Of a stretch of 10,145 bases of DNA, positions 1 to 5,959 are shown one piece after another (positions within the stretch are counted from its first letter, which is position 1; each line of letters opens with the position of its first letter). The position numbers and the translations under genes are program-made. Source of the DNA: Gammaproteobacteria bacterium (lineage in GTDB: Bacteria > Pseudomonadota > Gammaproteobacteria > Competibacterales > Competibacteraceae); NCBI GenBank assembly GCA_003562535.1, contig PWUP01000297.1, positions 1 to 10,145 on the forward strand, in the 5' to 3' direction. The notes under the pieces were generated by a model. The model ran no database searches and was not told where the DNA came from. It saw nothing but the letters and a program-made list of their open reading frames with translations.

Positions 1-56
1 GCCGCTATAGTCAACACGGTGGTGATACCGATTAGCCAGAGTCCAATTTTTACCAT
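1..56 (-). CDS. N-terminus of a leftward gene, probable signal peptide or membrane anchor (partial)
   Basis: On the minus strand an open frame begins with ATG at 56 and runs off the left edge. The 18 visible codons read MVKIGLWLIGITTVLTIA: one lysine followed by a long hydrophobic run, the pattern of a Sec signal peptide or a first membrane helix. An in-frame ATG at 65 would add MQI. A GGAG (72-69 on the plus numbering) lies 3 nt before the ATG at 65 and 12 nt before the ATG at 56, so spacing does not settle the start. A plausible leftward promoter lies at 150-177. The leader has been rearranged (see the repeat at 46-134). Nothing can be said about function; an exported or inner-membrane protein is inferred only from the N-terminus. 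Confidence 0.5.
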   Translation of the reverse strand, partial: MVKIGLWLIGITTVLTIA

Positions 57-134
57 AATCTGCATGTGCTCCGTGGAGTCAGTGGGCAGATTATGGTAAA
101 AATAATCTGCATGTGCTCCGTGGAGTCAGTGGGC
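46..134. repeat. 33-bp direct repeat combined with a 16-bp inverted repeat
   Basis: Positions 55-87 and 102-134 are identical over 33 bp, offset by 47 bp. Positions 46-61 and 88-103 form a perfect 16-bp inverted repeat around a 26-nt loop. The 47-bp extra segment is therefore an inverted copy of the left-hand start region followed by a second direct copy of the leader. This order (forward, inverted, forward again) is what a transient template switch to the opposite strand during replication would leave. As a result the leftward gene's ribosome-binding region is present twice. The inverted repeat could fold into a long hairpin over the start codon of that gene. A sequencing or assembly artefact is not excluded. 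Confidence 0.9.
50..112 (-). CDS. Possible 20-codon leader ORF overlapping the downstream start
   Basis: The second copy of the leader brings its own GGAG and ATG (ATG at 112). Read leftward it encodes 20 residues starting MQIIFTIICP. Its TAA stop (52-50) lies inside the first codons of the partial gene that starts at 56, in another frame. The arrangement is that of an upstream ORF whose translation would pass over the downstream ribosome-binding site and terminate on the start codon. It is a direct product of the 47-bp duplication. There is no evidence that the peptide itself is functional; any effect would be through coupling or interference with translation of the downstream gene. Confidence 0.25.
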   Translation of the reverse strand: MQIIFTIICPLTPRSTCRLW

Positions 135-149
135 TTGCTCAGATGATTC

Positions 150-177
150 ATTATGGGTAGGGTAATGACAAAATCAA
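150..177 (-). promoter_or_regulatory. Candidate leftward sigma-70 promoter
   Basis: On the minus strand TTGATT (177-172) and CATAAT (155-150) are separated by 16 nt, matching the -35 in 4 of 6 and the -10 in 5 of 6 positions. Transcription would start near 143 and cross the duplicated leader before reaching the leftward gene at 56. This is a consensus match only. Confidence 0.35.
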
Positions 178-213
178 GAGGCCATTGCATTCGATGCTAG
201 CAAGGTGATTGTT

Positions 214-999
214 ATGCCAACTACACCATTATCGCAGTTTCCCCCCTCAGGTGTCGCTTTAATCCAAGGTGCCAGTCGTGGCATCGGTTTGGCTTTGGTT
301 GAGGCATTGCTGGCGGTCGAGACGGTTGGGCGAGTGTACGCCAGTTGTCGGCAACCGCAGCAGGCCGACCGTTTGCAGCACTTGGTCGTTGAACACCCAC
401 AGCGCTTATCACTGTTGCCCCTTGATGTGACGGATGAAGCCAGTATTGCTGCTGCAGCGGCAACAGTGGCCGCGCAGAGTGGGGCGCTGCATTTGCTGGT
501 CAATTGTGCCGGTGTATTGCATGATGCTCAGCATGAACTGTTTCCGGAGAAAAAACTGGCCGATGTCCGGGCGGAATCACTGCACTACAGTTTTACGGTG
601 AATGCAGTGGGGCCATTACTGATGGCGAAACATTGCCAACCGCTGTTCCGACACCGCCAGCGGGCAGTATTTGCCAGTATTTCAGCACGGGTGGGCAGTA
701 TCAGCGACAATCGTTTGGGGGGGTGGTACGCCTATCGTGGCAGCAAAGTGGCGCAAAATATGTTTACCCGCAACATTGCCATCGAATACGGGCGCAGTGT
801 GCGCAATACGATTTGCGTGGCTTTGCATCCCGGCACCACAGATACGGAATTATCGCAACCCTTTCAGACCAATGTGCCAGACGCCAAACTGTTTACACCG
901 CATTACACGGCAGTACGGCTGTTAAGCGTGATTGATGGATTAACGCCTGCTGACAGTGGTGGGTTTTTCGCTTGGGATGGACAGCCGATTGGCTGGTAG
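214..999 (+). CDS. Short-chain dehydrogenase/reductase, C-factor-like
   Basis: Encodes a 261-residue NAD(P)-dependent SDR with a Rossmann fold. Counting from the ATG at 214, the cofactor-binding glycine motif GASRGIG is at 19-25, the acidic LDVTD loop at 70-74, NCAG (the family's NNAG) at 97-100, serines 157-164 in the position of the catalytic Ser, and the Tyr-x-x-x-Lys pair Y174/K178. The C-terminal PGTTDTEL segment is the usual loop after the active site and resembles the CsgA/C-factor branch. I prefer ATG 214 because AAGG at 202-205 lies 8 nt before it; a GTG at 205 would add three residues but has no ribosome-binding site. The gene is convergent with the LOG gene, 12 bp apart, with no clear terminator between. 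Substrate unknown; it is probably cytoplasmic since no signal peptide is seen. Confidence 0.85.
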   Translation: MPTTPLSQFPPSGVALIQGASRGIGLALVEALLAVETVGRVYASCRQPQQADRLQHLVVEHPQRLSLLPLDVTDEASIAAAAATVAAQSGALHLLVNCAGVLHDAQHELFPEKKLADVRAESLHYSFTVNAVGPLLMAKHCQPLFRHRQRAVFASISARVGSISDNRLGGWYAYRGSKVAQNMFTRNIAIEYGRSVRNTICVALHPGTTDTELSQPFQTNVPDAKLFTPHYTAVRLLSVIDGLTPADSGGFFAWDGQPIGW

Positions 1000-1011
1000 G
1001 AGACGCGCTGG

Positions 1012-1593
1012 CTAGGCGTGAGTGAGTTGTAGCCAGCGCTTGCCGGGCATGGGCTGGTAATCGGCAAACCGCCCGATCAGACGCTCCGGGTCGGTGTCGA
1101 CTAATACGGCTTCAAGCTGTCCAGGATGGACAAAACCCTCTGTGGTGCTATGCTCCATGAACTGCAATAAACCATTAAAATAATTATTGACATTCAGCAA
1201 GCCGATGGGCTTTTGGTGCATACCAAGCTGCGCCCAAGTCAAAATTTCAAAGGTTTCATCCAGCGTACCAAATCCGCCTGGCAGAATGATGAACGCATCC
1301 GCTAGCCGCTCCATAATCGCTTTGCGTTGATGCATGGTATCGACCAGATACAGACTGGACAGTCCGTCATGCGCCAGTTCGCGCTTGCGCAGTGCCGTGG
1401 GAATCACGCCAATGACCTCGCCGCCACCGGCTAAAACCGTATCGGCAATGACGCCCATTAAACCGACGCTACCTCCTCCATACACCAAACCCAGCCGACG
1501 TTTGACCAAGAGACGCCCCAGCGCTTGAGCTGCTAGCGTATAATCGCGCTGGCGACCGGGGTTGGATCCGCAATAAACACAAATTCGCTGCAT
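1012..1593 (-). CDS. LOG-family cytokinin riboside 5'-monophosphate phosphoribohydrolase (TIGR00730 type)
   Basis: A 193-residue protein of the usual length for bacterial LOG proteins. The family hydrolyses the N-glycosidic bond of nucleoside 5'-monophosphates, releasing the base and ribose 5-phosphate; plant and some bacterial members act on cytokinin nucleotides. Visible motifs: N-terminal CVYCGS (5-10), nucleotide-binding GGGSVGLMG (39-47), the Arg-Lys pair (90-91), and the signature PGGFGTLDE (105-113) with catalytic Glu113. The old annotation 'lysine decarboxylase' for this fold is misleading. AGGA lies 6 nt before the ATG at 1593. A TATACT (1630-1625, minus strand) could be its -10, but no good -35 accompanies it. 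The true substrate in this organism is not shown by the sequence. Confidence 0.92.
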   Translation of the reverse strand: MQRICVYCGSNPGRQRDYTLAAQALGRLLVKRRLGLVYGGGSVGLMGVIADTVLAGGGEVIGVIPTALRKRELAHDGLSSLYLVDTMHQRKAIMERLADAFIILPGGFGTLDETFEILTWAQLGMHQKPIGLLNVNNYFNGLLQFMEHSTTEGFVHPGQLEAVLVDTDPERLIGRFADYQPMPGKRWLQLTHA

Positions 1594-1694
1594 ATTAATT
1601 CCTATTTATCGTTATCATTGGTGCAGTATAAACGAATTGACTCAACAATGTATTGACTTTATGTGACATGGTTTGTTCATTTACAGTCTGTTAA

Positions 1695-1802
1695 CGGTGT
1701 TTGACTGTCGCTTTAGTGGTGCGCGTGGGTGATGAGCAACTGGAACGATGGCGGCAAACCTTGCAACAGGCGTTGCCAGAACTGCCCTGTAATGAGCCTT
1801 AA
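1695..1802 (+). pseudogene. Probable N-terminal remnant of a GhrA-type 2-hydroxyacid dehydrogenase
   Basis: The open frame at 1695-1802 reads ...VALVVRVGDEQLERWRQTL and then QQALPELPC up to a TAA at 1800. A beta strand followed by 'D-x-x-L-x-x-W-x-x-x-L-x-x-A-L-P-x' resembles the first 25-30 residues of glyoxylate/hydroxypyruvate reductase A and related D-2-hydroxyacid dehydrogenases, where a small Rossmann-like domain opens this way. Nothing of the NAD-binding or catalytic domains follows. No Shine-Dalgarno precedes the GTG codons at 1716 and 1719. I read this as the stump of a gene whose remainder was deleted. The family assignment rests on remembered resemblance over about 25 residues and is tentative. 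Confidence 0.35.
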
Positions 1803-1814
1803 CTTAATGGCAGT

Positions 1815-1836
1815 GACGCAGGAGCGTGGGAACGAG
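1815..1836. repeat. Probable half of a dispersed palindromic repeat
   Basis: The segment contains ACGC-AGGA-GCGT, a 4-bp stem, followed by GGGAACGAG. It matches the right half of a palindrome of the form GTTCCCACGC-AGGA-GCGTGGGAAC, which I recall as a common dispersed element in many bacterial genomes. The left arm beyond ACGC is not conserved here, so the stem is shortened. Resemblance is from memory and not verified. Confidence 0.3.
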
Positions 1837-1895
1837 ACAATATATAGCTGACTACTCGGTAGCAATATAGGTCTGGTAATCCAGTTGAACGACTA

Positions 1896-1901
1896 TATAC
1901 T
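1896..1901 (+). promoter_or_regulatory. Candidate -10 box for the quinone reductase-xseA unit
   Basis: TATACT matches the sigma-70 -10 in 5 of 6 positions and lies 35 nt upstream of the ATG at 1937. At 17-nt spacing the -35 position reads CTGGTA, which is poor, so the assignment rests mainly on position. Confidence 0.25.
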
Positions 1902-1936
1902 GAGCATTAACTCAACCTTATTTTTGAGGAACGCTG

Positions 1937-2944
1937 ATGTATCCGACTCAAATGACCGGCATAGAAATCAGCCAGCATGGCGGCCCGGAAGTCCTGCAAG
2001 CGGCACAACGACCTGTGCCCCAACCCGCTGCCCATGAGGTTTTGATCGAGGTTGCTGTGGCTGGGGTTAATCGCCCTGATTGCTTGCAACGTGCGGGTCA
2101 GTACGCCCCCCCGCCCGATGCGTCCGACTTACCTGGGTTGGAAGTCGCTGGCCGAATAGTAGCCACCGGTACCGAGGTGCAGCACTGGCAGATCGGTGAT
2201 AGCGTCTGCGCCTTAACTCACGGCGGCGGTTATGCCGAATACTGTTGCGCCCCGGCCAATCACTGCTTGCCGGTGCCGACTGGATTCACCCTCGCTCAAG
2301 CGGCCGCTCTACCAGAAAATTACTTTACGGTCTGGAGCAATGTATTCGAGCGCGGCGGCTTGCAGCCCGGTGCGACCCTATTGGTGCATGGGGGAGCCAG
2401 TGGCATCGGCACGACAGCGATTCAACTCGGCAAAGCGTTCGGCGCTACGGTGATCGCCACGGCAGGCAATGCCCGCAAGACCACACTCTGCCAAGACCTC
2501 GGCGCTGATTTGGCGATTAATTATCGCGAGGACGATTTTGTGCCTGCAGTTAAGACGTTCACCCAAGGGCGCGGTGCCGATGTGATTCTCGATATGGTCG
2601 GTGGGGATTACATTGCGCGTAATCTCAAAACATTGGCAGTCGATGGTCGTTTGGTATTGATTGCTTTTCTGCGTGGCCCCAAGGTCGAACTGAATCTCGC
2701 GCCCTTAATGGTTAAACGCCAAACCATCACCGGCTCGACATTACGCCCGCAATCGCTGGCCGCCAAAGCCGCCATCGCCGAGTCATTGTGCACAACCGTG
2801 TGGCCTTGGTTAGAGAGCGGCCAAGTCAAACCCATCATCGACCGCAGTTTCCCGTTACACGAGGCGGCTGCCGCCCACCGAGTTATGGAAGCCAACGAAA
2901 ACTTGGGTAAATTGCTGTTGACGGTCAAACCGGCCATCACATAG
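1937..2944 (+). CDS. Zinc-free medium-chain NAD(P)H quinone oxidoreductase, PIG3 type
   Basis: A 335-residue member of the medium-chain dehydrogenase/reductase superfamily, closest in pattern to the PIG3/TP53I3-like quinone oxidoreductases, which transfer electrons from NADPH to quinones. The N-terminal GroES-like domain contains VAGVNRPDCLQRAGQY (41-56), with the NRPD motif typical of this branch, and PGLEVAG (66-72). The nucleotide-binding Rossmann domain contains HGGASGIGTTAIQLG (151-165). The cysteine ligands of zinc-dependent alcohol dehydrogenases are not in place, consistent with the zinc-free group. GAGGA at 1926-1930 lies 6 nt before the ATG, an excellent start. xseA begins 4 bp after the stop, so the two genes are very likely co-transcribed. 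The physiological quinone is unknown; the protein should be cytoplasmic. Confidence 0.9.
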   Translation: MYPTQMTGIEISQHGGPEVLQAAQRPVPQPAAHEVLIEVAVAGVNRPDCLQRAGQYAPPPDASDLPGLEVAGRIVATGTEVQHWQIGDSVCALTHGGGYAEYCCAPANHCLPVPTGFTLAQAAALPENYFTVWSNVFERGGLQPGATLLVHGGASGIGTTAIQLGKAFGATVIATAGNARKTTLCQDLGADLAINYREDDFVPAVKTFTQGRGADVILDMVGGDYIARNLKTLAVDGRLVLIAFLRGPKVELNLAPLMVKRQTITGSTLRPQSLAAKAAIAESLCTTVWPWLESGQVKPIIDRSFPLHEAAAAHRVMEANENLGKLLLTVKPAIT

Positions 2945-2948
2945 CACG

Positions 2949-4175
2949 ATGAATGACTGGGACCAACCCGCAATCGAACCGCATTGCTACACTATCAGCG
3001 AGTTGAATCGCGAGGCCCGCAGCCTATTGGAAAGTGGGTTTCCGTTATTATGGTTGCAAGGCGAGATCTCCAATCTCGCCCGACCGGCTTCAGGGCATCT
3101 GTATTTTTCGCTCAAAGATGCGGAGGCTCAAGTGCGTTGTGCGCTGTTTCGTTTCCGCAGTCGGGCGGTGAATCTTGCGCTGCGCAATGGTTTGCAAGTC
3201 AGGGTTCAGGCCAAAATCAGCCTGTATGAACCGCGTGGCGAATTCCAACTGCAAATCGAGCACCTGGAGTTGGCGGGTGCCGGTGCCCTGCGCCAAGCGT
3301 TTGACCGGCTCAAACAGCAATTGGCGGCTGAGGGCTTGTTCGCCAGCGAACGCAAACGCCCCTTGCCGCGCTATCCTCGGCGCATCGGCCTGATTACCTC
3401 CACCAGCGGTGCCGCCATTCGTGATGTGCTGAGCGTCTTACGGCGGCGCTTTCCCGCCCTTCCGGTGCGGGTCTATCCGACAGCCGTACAAGGCGATGAA
3501 GCGGTGGCCGGTATAGTGCAGGCATTGCAACAGGTTGGGGCGCAAGGCGCTTGCGATGTGGTGTTAGTAGTGCGGGGTGGGGGTTCCTTAGAGGATTTAC
3601 ACGCATTCAATCATGAAGCGGTGGCTCGCGCCATTGTTGCCTGTCCGCTGCCTGTTGTGACCGGTGTAGGCCATGAAACCGATGTCAGCATTGCGGACTT
3701 TGCCGCCGATGTGCGCGCCGCAACGCCGTCAGCCGCTGCCGAATTGGTCAGCCCAGACCGCACCACATGGCAGACGCAGTTAGCGCATATTGAGCAGCGC
3801 TTGCAAACCGTGTTGCAACGCCGACTGCACCAACAGCGTCAGCAGATTGAACACTGGCGGCAGCGACTGGAGCAGCGCCATCCCCAACGCCAACTGCGAC
3901 ACTACGCCCAGCGGCTGGACGAACTGGAACAACGGCTGCACCACGCCATGCAGCGCACCCTACACAACCGCCAGCAACAACTCGCGGCTCTCAGTCGCCT
4001 ATTGCACACCATCAGCCCGTTGCAAACGCTCAATCGCGGCTATGCCATTGTCCGCGATCCCACAAACCAGACCATTGTGCGTACTGCTCAGCAGTTACAG
4101 GTCGATGACTCGGTTGAGGTATTACTGGCTGAAGGACGGTTACACTGTCGAGTGTGTGCAACTCAGGGTATATAA
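2949..4175 (+). CDS. xseA: Exodeoxyribonuclease VII large subunit
   Basis: Catalytic subunit of exonuclease VII, which with several XseB chains degrades single-stranded DNA from either end to oligonucleotides and acts in mismatch repair and processing of damaged DNA. The N-terminal OB-fold (about 13-110) begins YTISELNREA and contains GEISNLARPASGHLYFSLKD. The nuclease domain shows RGGGSLEDL (209-217), GVGHETDVSIADF (239-251) and the ATPSAAAEL segment. A Gln/Arg/His-rich coiled coil, where XseB binds, spans about 275-360, followed by the conserved LNRGYAIVRD near the C-terminus. At 408 residues it is shorter than the E. coli protein (about 456), mainly in the coiled coil. No strong Shine-Dalgarno precedes the ATG; 4-bp spacing from the upstream stop suggests translational coupling. 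xseB is not in the window. Confidence 0.95.
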   Translation: MNDWDQPAIEPHCYTISELNREARSLLESGFPLLWLQGEISNLARPASGHLYFSLKDAEAQVRCALFRFRSRAVNLALRNGLQVRVQAKISLYEPRGEFQLQIEHLELAGAGALRQAFDRLKQQLAAEGLFASERKRPLPRYPRRIGLITSTSGAAIRDVLSVLRRRFPALPVRVYPTAVQGDEAVAGIVQALQQVGAQGACDVVLVVRGGGSLEDLHAFNHEAVARAIVACPLPVVTGVGHETDVSIADFAADVRAATPSAAAELVSPDRTTWQTQLAHIEQRLQTVLQRRLHQQRQQIEHWRQRLEQRHPQRQLRHYAQRLDELEQRLHHAMQRTLHNRQQQLAALSRLLHTISPLQTLNRGYAIVRDPTNQTIVRTAQQLQVDDSVEVLLAEGRLHCRVCATQGI

Positions 4176-4176
4176 T
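4171..4176 (+). promoter_or_regulatory. Candidate -10 box for the isochorismatase-family gene
   Basis: A perfect TATAAT overlaps the xseA stop codon and lies 35 nt before the ATG at 4212. The sequence 17 nt upstream (TCGAGT) is a poor -35, and there is no TGn extension. The gene could equally be read through from xseA. Confidence 0.25.
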
Positions 4177-4211
4177 CATAGGGAACGCACCAACCTATCC
4201 AGAGCTAATTC

Positions 4212-4757
4212 ATGCTAATTCAACGTCAACACTCCGCCCTACTGGTGATCGATATCCAAAATCGCTTATTACCGGTTATTGCCGACCATGAGCGCGTTTT
4301 AGCCCATTGCCTGTGGCTGGTGCGCTTAGCTCAACGTCTTGATGTGCCAATGCTGTTCTCAGAACAGTATCCCCAAGGGTTAGGCCATACCGTAGCGGAA
4401 CTGCTTGAGCATGCGCCACCGGACGCCGTGATGGAAAAAACCCATTTTAGTTGCGCCGCTGAGCCAAGCTGCATGCAGCGCATGGCCGAGTTGCAGCGCA
4501 AACAATGGATTGTCATTGGCACTGAGGCGCATGTGTGTGTATTGCAAACGGCGTTAGGTTTGCATCAGGCCGGTCAACAGGTGTTTGTGGTCGCCGATGC
4601 GGTGGCCTCACGCCAGGTGGCTAATCGCGACTTAGCGCTGCAACGCTTGTCCCAAGCGGGCGTTAGCGTTGTCAGTCGGGAAATGGTGGCTTATGAGTGG
4701 CTGCACCAAGCCGGTGGGGATGAATTTCGCGCAATCAACCGCGACTTTTTGCGCTAG
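4212..4757 (+). CDS. Isochorismatase-family cysteine hydrolase
   Basis: A 181-residue, single-domain protein of the isochorismatase-like hydrolase fold (the YcaC/nicotinamidase group). The catalytic triad can be placed: Asp14 in LLVIDIQNRLLP, Lys76 in MEKTHFSC, and Cys109 in GTEAHVCV with the preceding conserved turn. Members hydrolyse various amides or vinyl ethers, and the short YcaC-like forms often have no known substrate, so no specific reaction is assigned. No 2,3-dihydroxybenzoate or NAD-salvage gene is nearby to guide it. The start has only a weak AGAG 7 nt upstream. The gene begins 36 bp after xseA and may share its transcript. Its stop overlaps tail-to-tail with that of the leftward small membrane gene. 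Probably cytoplasmic. Confidence 0.88.
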   Translation: MLIQRQHSALLVIDIQNRLLPVIADHERVLAHCLWLVRLAQRLDVPMLFSEQYPQGLGHTVAELLEHAPPDAVMEKTHFSCAAEPSCMQRMAELQRKQWIVIGTEAHVCVLQTALGLHQAGQQVFVVADAVASRQVANRDLALQRLSQAGVSVVSREMVAYEWLHQAGGDEFRAINRDFLR

Positions 4758-4948
4758 CCCAGCACATCGTATTTATACAGCGTTACCACGAGGCTCAGTA
4801 TAAAATAGGCAACTAGCGCCCAGAATAGATTCTGGCGCAACTCGCGCCAATTGCCTTCACCGAGGGCTTTTAGCACTCGGCGACGGGTGGCGGGAATAGT
4901 CACTATCGCCACGATAATCAGCACGAACAGCAGTAATAAACGCAGCAT
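4754..4948 (-). CDS. Small two-helix membrane protein, unknown function
   Basis: A 64-residue protein with two hydrophobic segments: residues 1-19 (MLRLLLLFVLIIVAIVTIP) and about 41-60 (ending LSLVVTLYKY), joined by a polar, Arg/Lys-rich loop that begins ATRRRVLKALGEGNW. The charge pattern would leave the loop in the cytoplasm and both termini on the periplasmic side. I do not recognise the family. Support for a real gene: the frame fits exactly between two conserved genes, codon choice resembles its neighbours, and two well-formed helices are unlikely by chance. Against: no Shine-Dalgarno lies close to the ATG. Its TAG shares the palindromic CTAG (4754-4757) with the stop of the rightward hydrolase gene, and its start lies 45 bp from accA, divergently. 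Confidence 0.6.
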   Translation of the reverse strand: MLRLLLLFVLIIVAIVTIPATRRRVLKALGEGNWRELRQNLFWALVAYFILSLVVTLYKYDVLG

Positions 4949-4993
4949 ACGATCAATTAAACTTGACCCCTCAGTCCATCCGGAGCCATCAGC

Positions 4994-5959
4994 GTGAATC
5001 GGAATTACCTTGATTTTGAAAAACCCATTGCCGAGCTCGAAGCCAAACTGTCTGAACTACGCAAACTCAGCGTGGATGCCGAACTGAATATTAATGAAGA
5101 AATGGAGTTATTGGAAACGAAAAGTCGCTCACTCACCGAATCCATTTTCTCCAGTCTCACCCCGTGGCAAATTGCCCAACTTGCCCGCCATCCTGAACGC
5201 CCCTACACCTTAGACTATATCGAACGCATCTGCACCGATTTCCATGAATTGCATGGTGATCGTGCCTTTGCCGATGATAAAGCCATCGTCGGCGGCCCGG
5301 CACGACTCGATGGCCGTCCGGTCATGATCATCGGGCATCAAAAAGGCCGCGATACGCGGGAACGCCAACAACGCAATTTTGGCATGCCCCGTCCCGAGGG
5401 GTATCGTAAAGCCCTGCGTCTGATGCAAATGGCTGAACGGTTCAAGCTCCCCGTGCTGACGTTTATTGACACCCCCGGGGCTTATCCGGGCATTGGGGCT
5501 GAGGAACGGGGGCAAAGTGAGGCCATTGCACGCAATTTATTGGAAATGGCTCAGCTTAAAGTGCCGATTATTTGTACCGTTATCGGCGAGGGTGGCTCAG
5601 GAGGCGCCTTGGCCATCGGTGTTGGAGATCGGGTATTGATGCTGCAATACAGCACTTATTCGGTGATTTCACCCGAAGGCTGCGCCTCTATCTTGTGGAA
5701 AAGTGCTGATAAAGCCCCTGAAGCCGCCGAAATTATGGGTATTACCGCTGAACGCTTACATTCCCTCGCGCTGATTGATACGGTCATCGCCGAGCCATTA
5801 GGCGGTGCCCATCGCAATTTTCGCGCGATGGCGGACTCACTCAAAGCGGAGTTGAACACGACCCTCGATACGGTGTGCGCCTTAACGCTGGATGAGTTAC
5901 AAGCCCAGCGGACGCAGCGTTTGCTGAGCTATGGCGTCTATAAACAAAAATCAGCCTAA
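4994..5959 (+). CDS. accA: Acetyl-CoA carboxylase carboxyltransferase subunit alpha
   Basis: AccA pairs with AccD to move the carboxyl group from carboxybiotin on AccB to acetyl-CoA, giving malonyl-CoA, the committed step of fatty acid synthesis in the cytoplasm. The 321 residues match the family length (E. coli 319). The N-terminus reads NYLDFEKPIAELEAKL, followed by the typical helical region and HPERPYTLDYIE. The crotonase-like core has DTPGAYPG (159-166) and EGGSGGALAIG (199-209), whose backbone amides form the oxyanion site, and VISPEGCASILWK. The start is GTG at 4994, chosen because GGAG (4982-4985) is 8 nt upstream and the N-terminus then matches orthologues. The last 29 nt overlap tilS. 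Confidence 0.97.
   Translation: MNRNYLDFEKPIAELEAKLSELRKLSVDAELNINEEMELLETKSRSLTESIFSSLTPWQIAQLARHPERPYTLDYIERICTDFHELHGDRAFADDKAIVGGPARLDGRPVMIIGHQKGRDTRERQQRNFGMPRPEGYRKALRLMQMAERFKLPVLTFIDTPGAYPGIGAEERGQSEAIARNLLEMAQLKVPIICTVIGEGGSGGALAIGVGDRVLMLQYSTYSVISPEGCASILWKSADKAPEAAEIMGITAERLHSLALIDTVIAEPLGGAHRNFRAMADSLKAELNTTLDTVCALTLDELQAQRTQRLLSYGVYKQKSA

Larger units (their letters stand above)
1594..1936. other. 343-bp gene-free stretch with decayed sequence
   Basis: No intact gene is visible. From left to right it holds the LOG leader, two copies of ATTGACT 16 bp apart (1636-1642 and 1652-1658), a probable gene remnant (1695-1802), half of a palindromic repeat (1815-1836), a short hairpin CTGG-TAAT-CCAG (1873-1884), and a TATACT hexamer (1896-1901) that could be the -10 of the quinone reductase gene. 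TTGACT at 1637-1642 has a poor -10 (TATGTG) 17 nt downstream. The mix of remnants suggests a site that has lost a gene. Confidence 0.6.

Noticed and set aside
982..995. CAGCC-GATT-GGCTG hairpin at the end of the SDR gene as a terminator.
   Set aside because: It lies within the coding end, has a 5-bp stem and no following T-run. It may contribute to structure but does not support a terminator call.
1603..1622. Fur-box-like sequence (AATGATAACGATAA on the minus strand) before the LOG gene.
   Set aside because: Only about 11 of 19 positions fit the classic Fur box and the outer hexamers fail. The LOG product has no iron link, so it is probably AT-rich leader sequence.
2608..2973. 121-residue minus-strand frame opposite the quinone reductase gene.
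   Set aside because: It lies almost wholly inside a conserved gene, has no family features and is best explained as an antisense shadow of GC-rich coding sequence.
3790..4218. 142-residue plus-strand frame overlapping the xseA coiled-coil region.
   Set aside because: Its Cys/Ser/Asn-rich, low-complexity composition comes from reading the Gln/Arg repeats of xseA in another frame.
4963..4968. TTGACC as a -35 box for accA.
   Set aside because: The matching -10 position would fall on the accA ribosome-binding site and start codon and has no TATAAT-like sequence.
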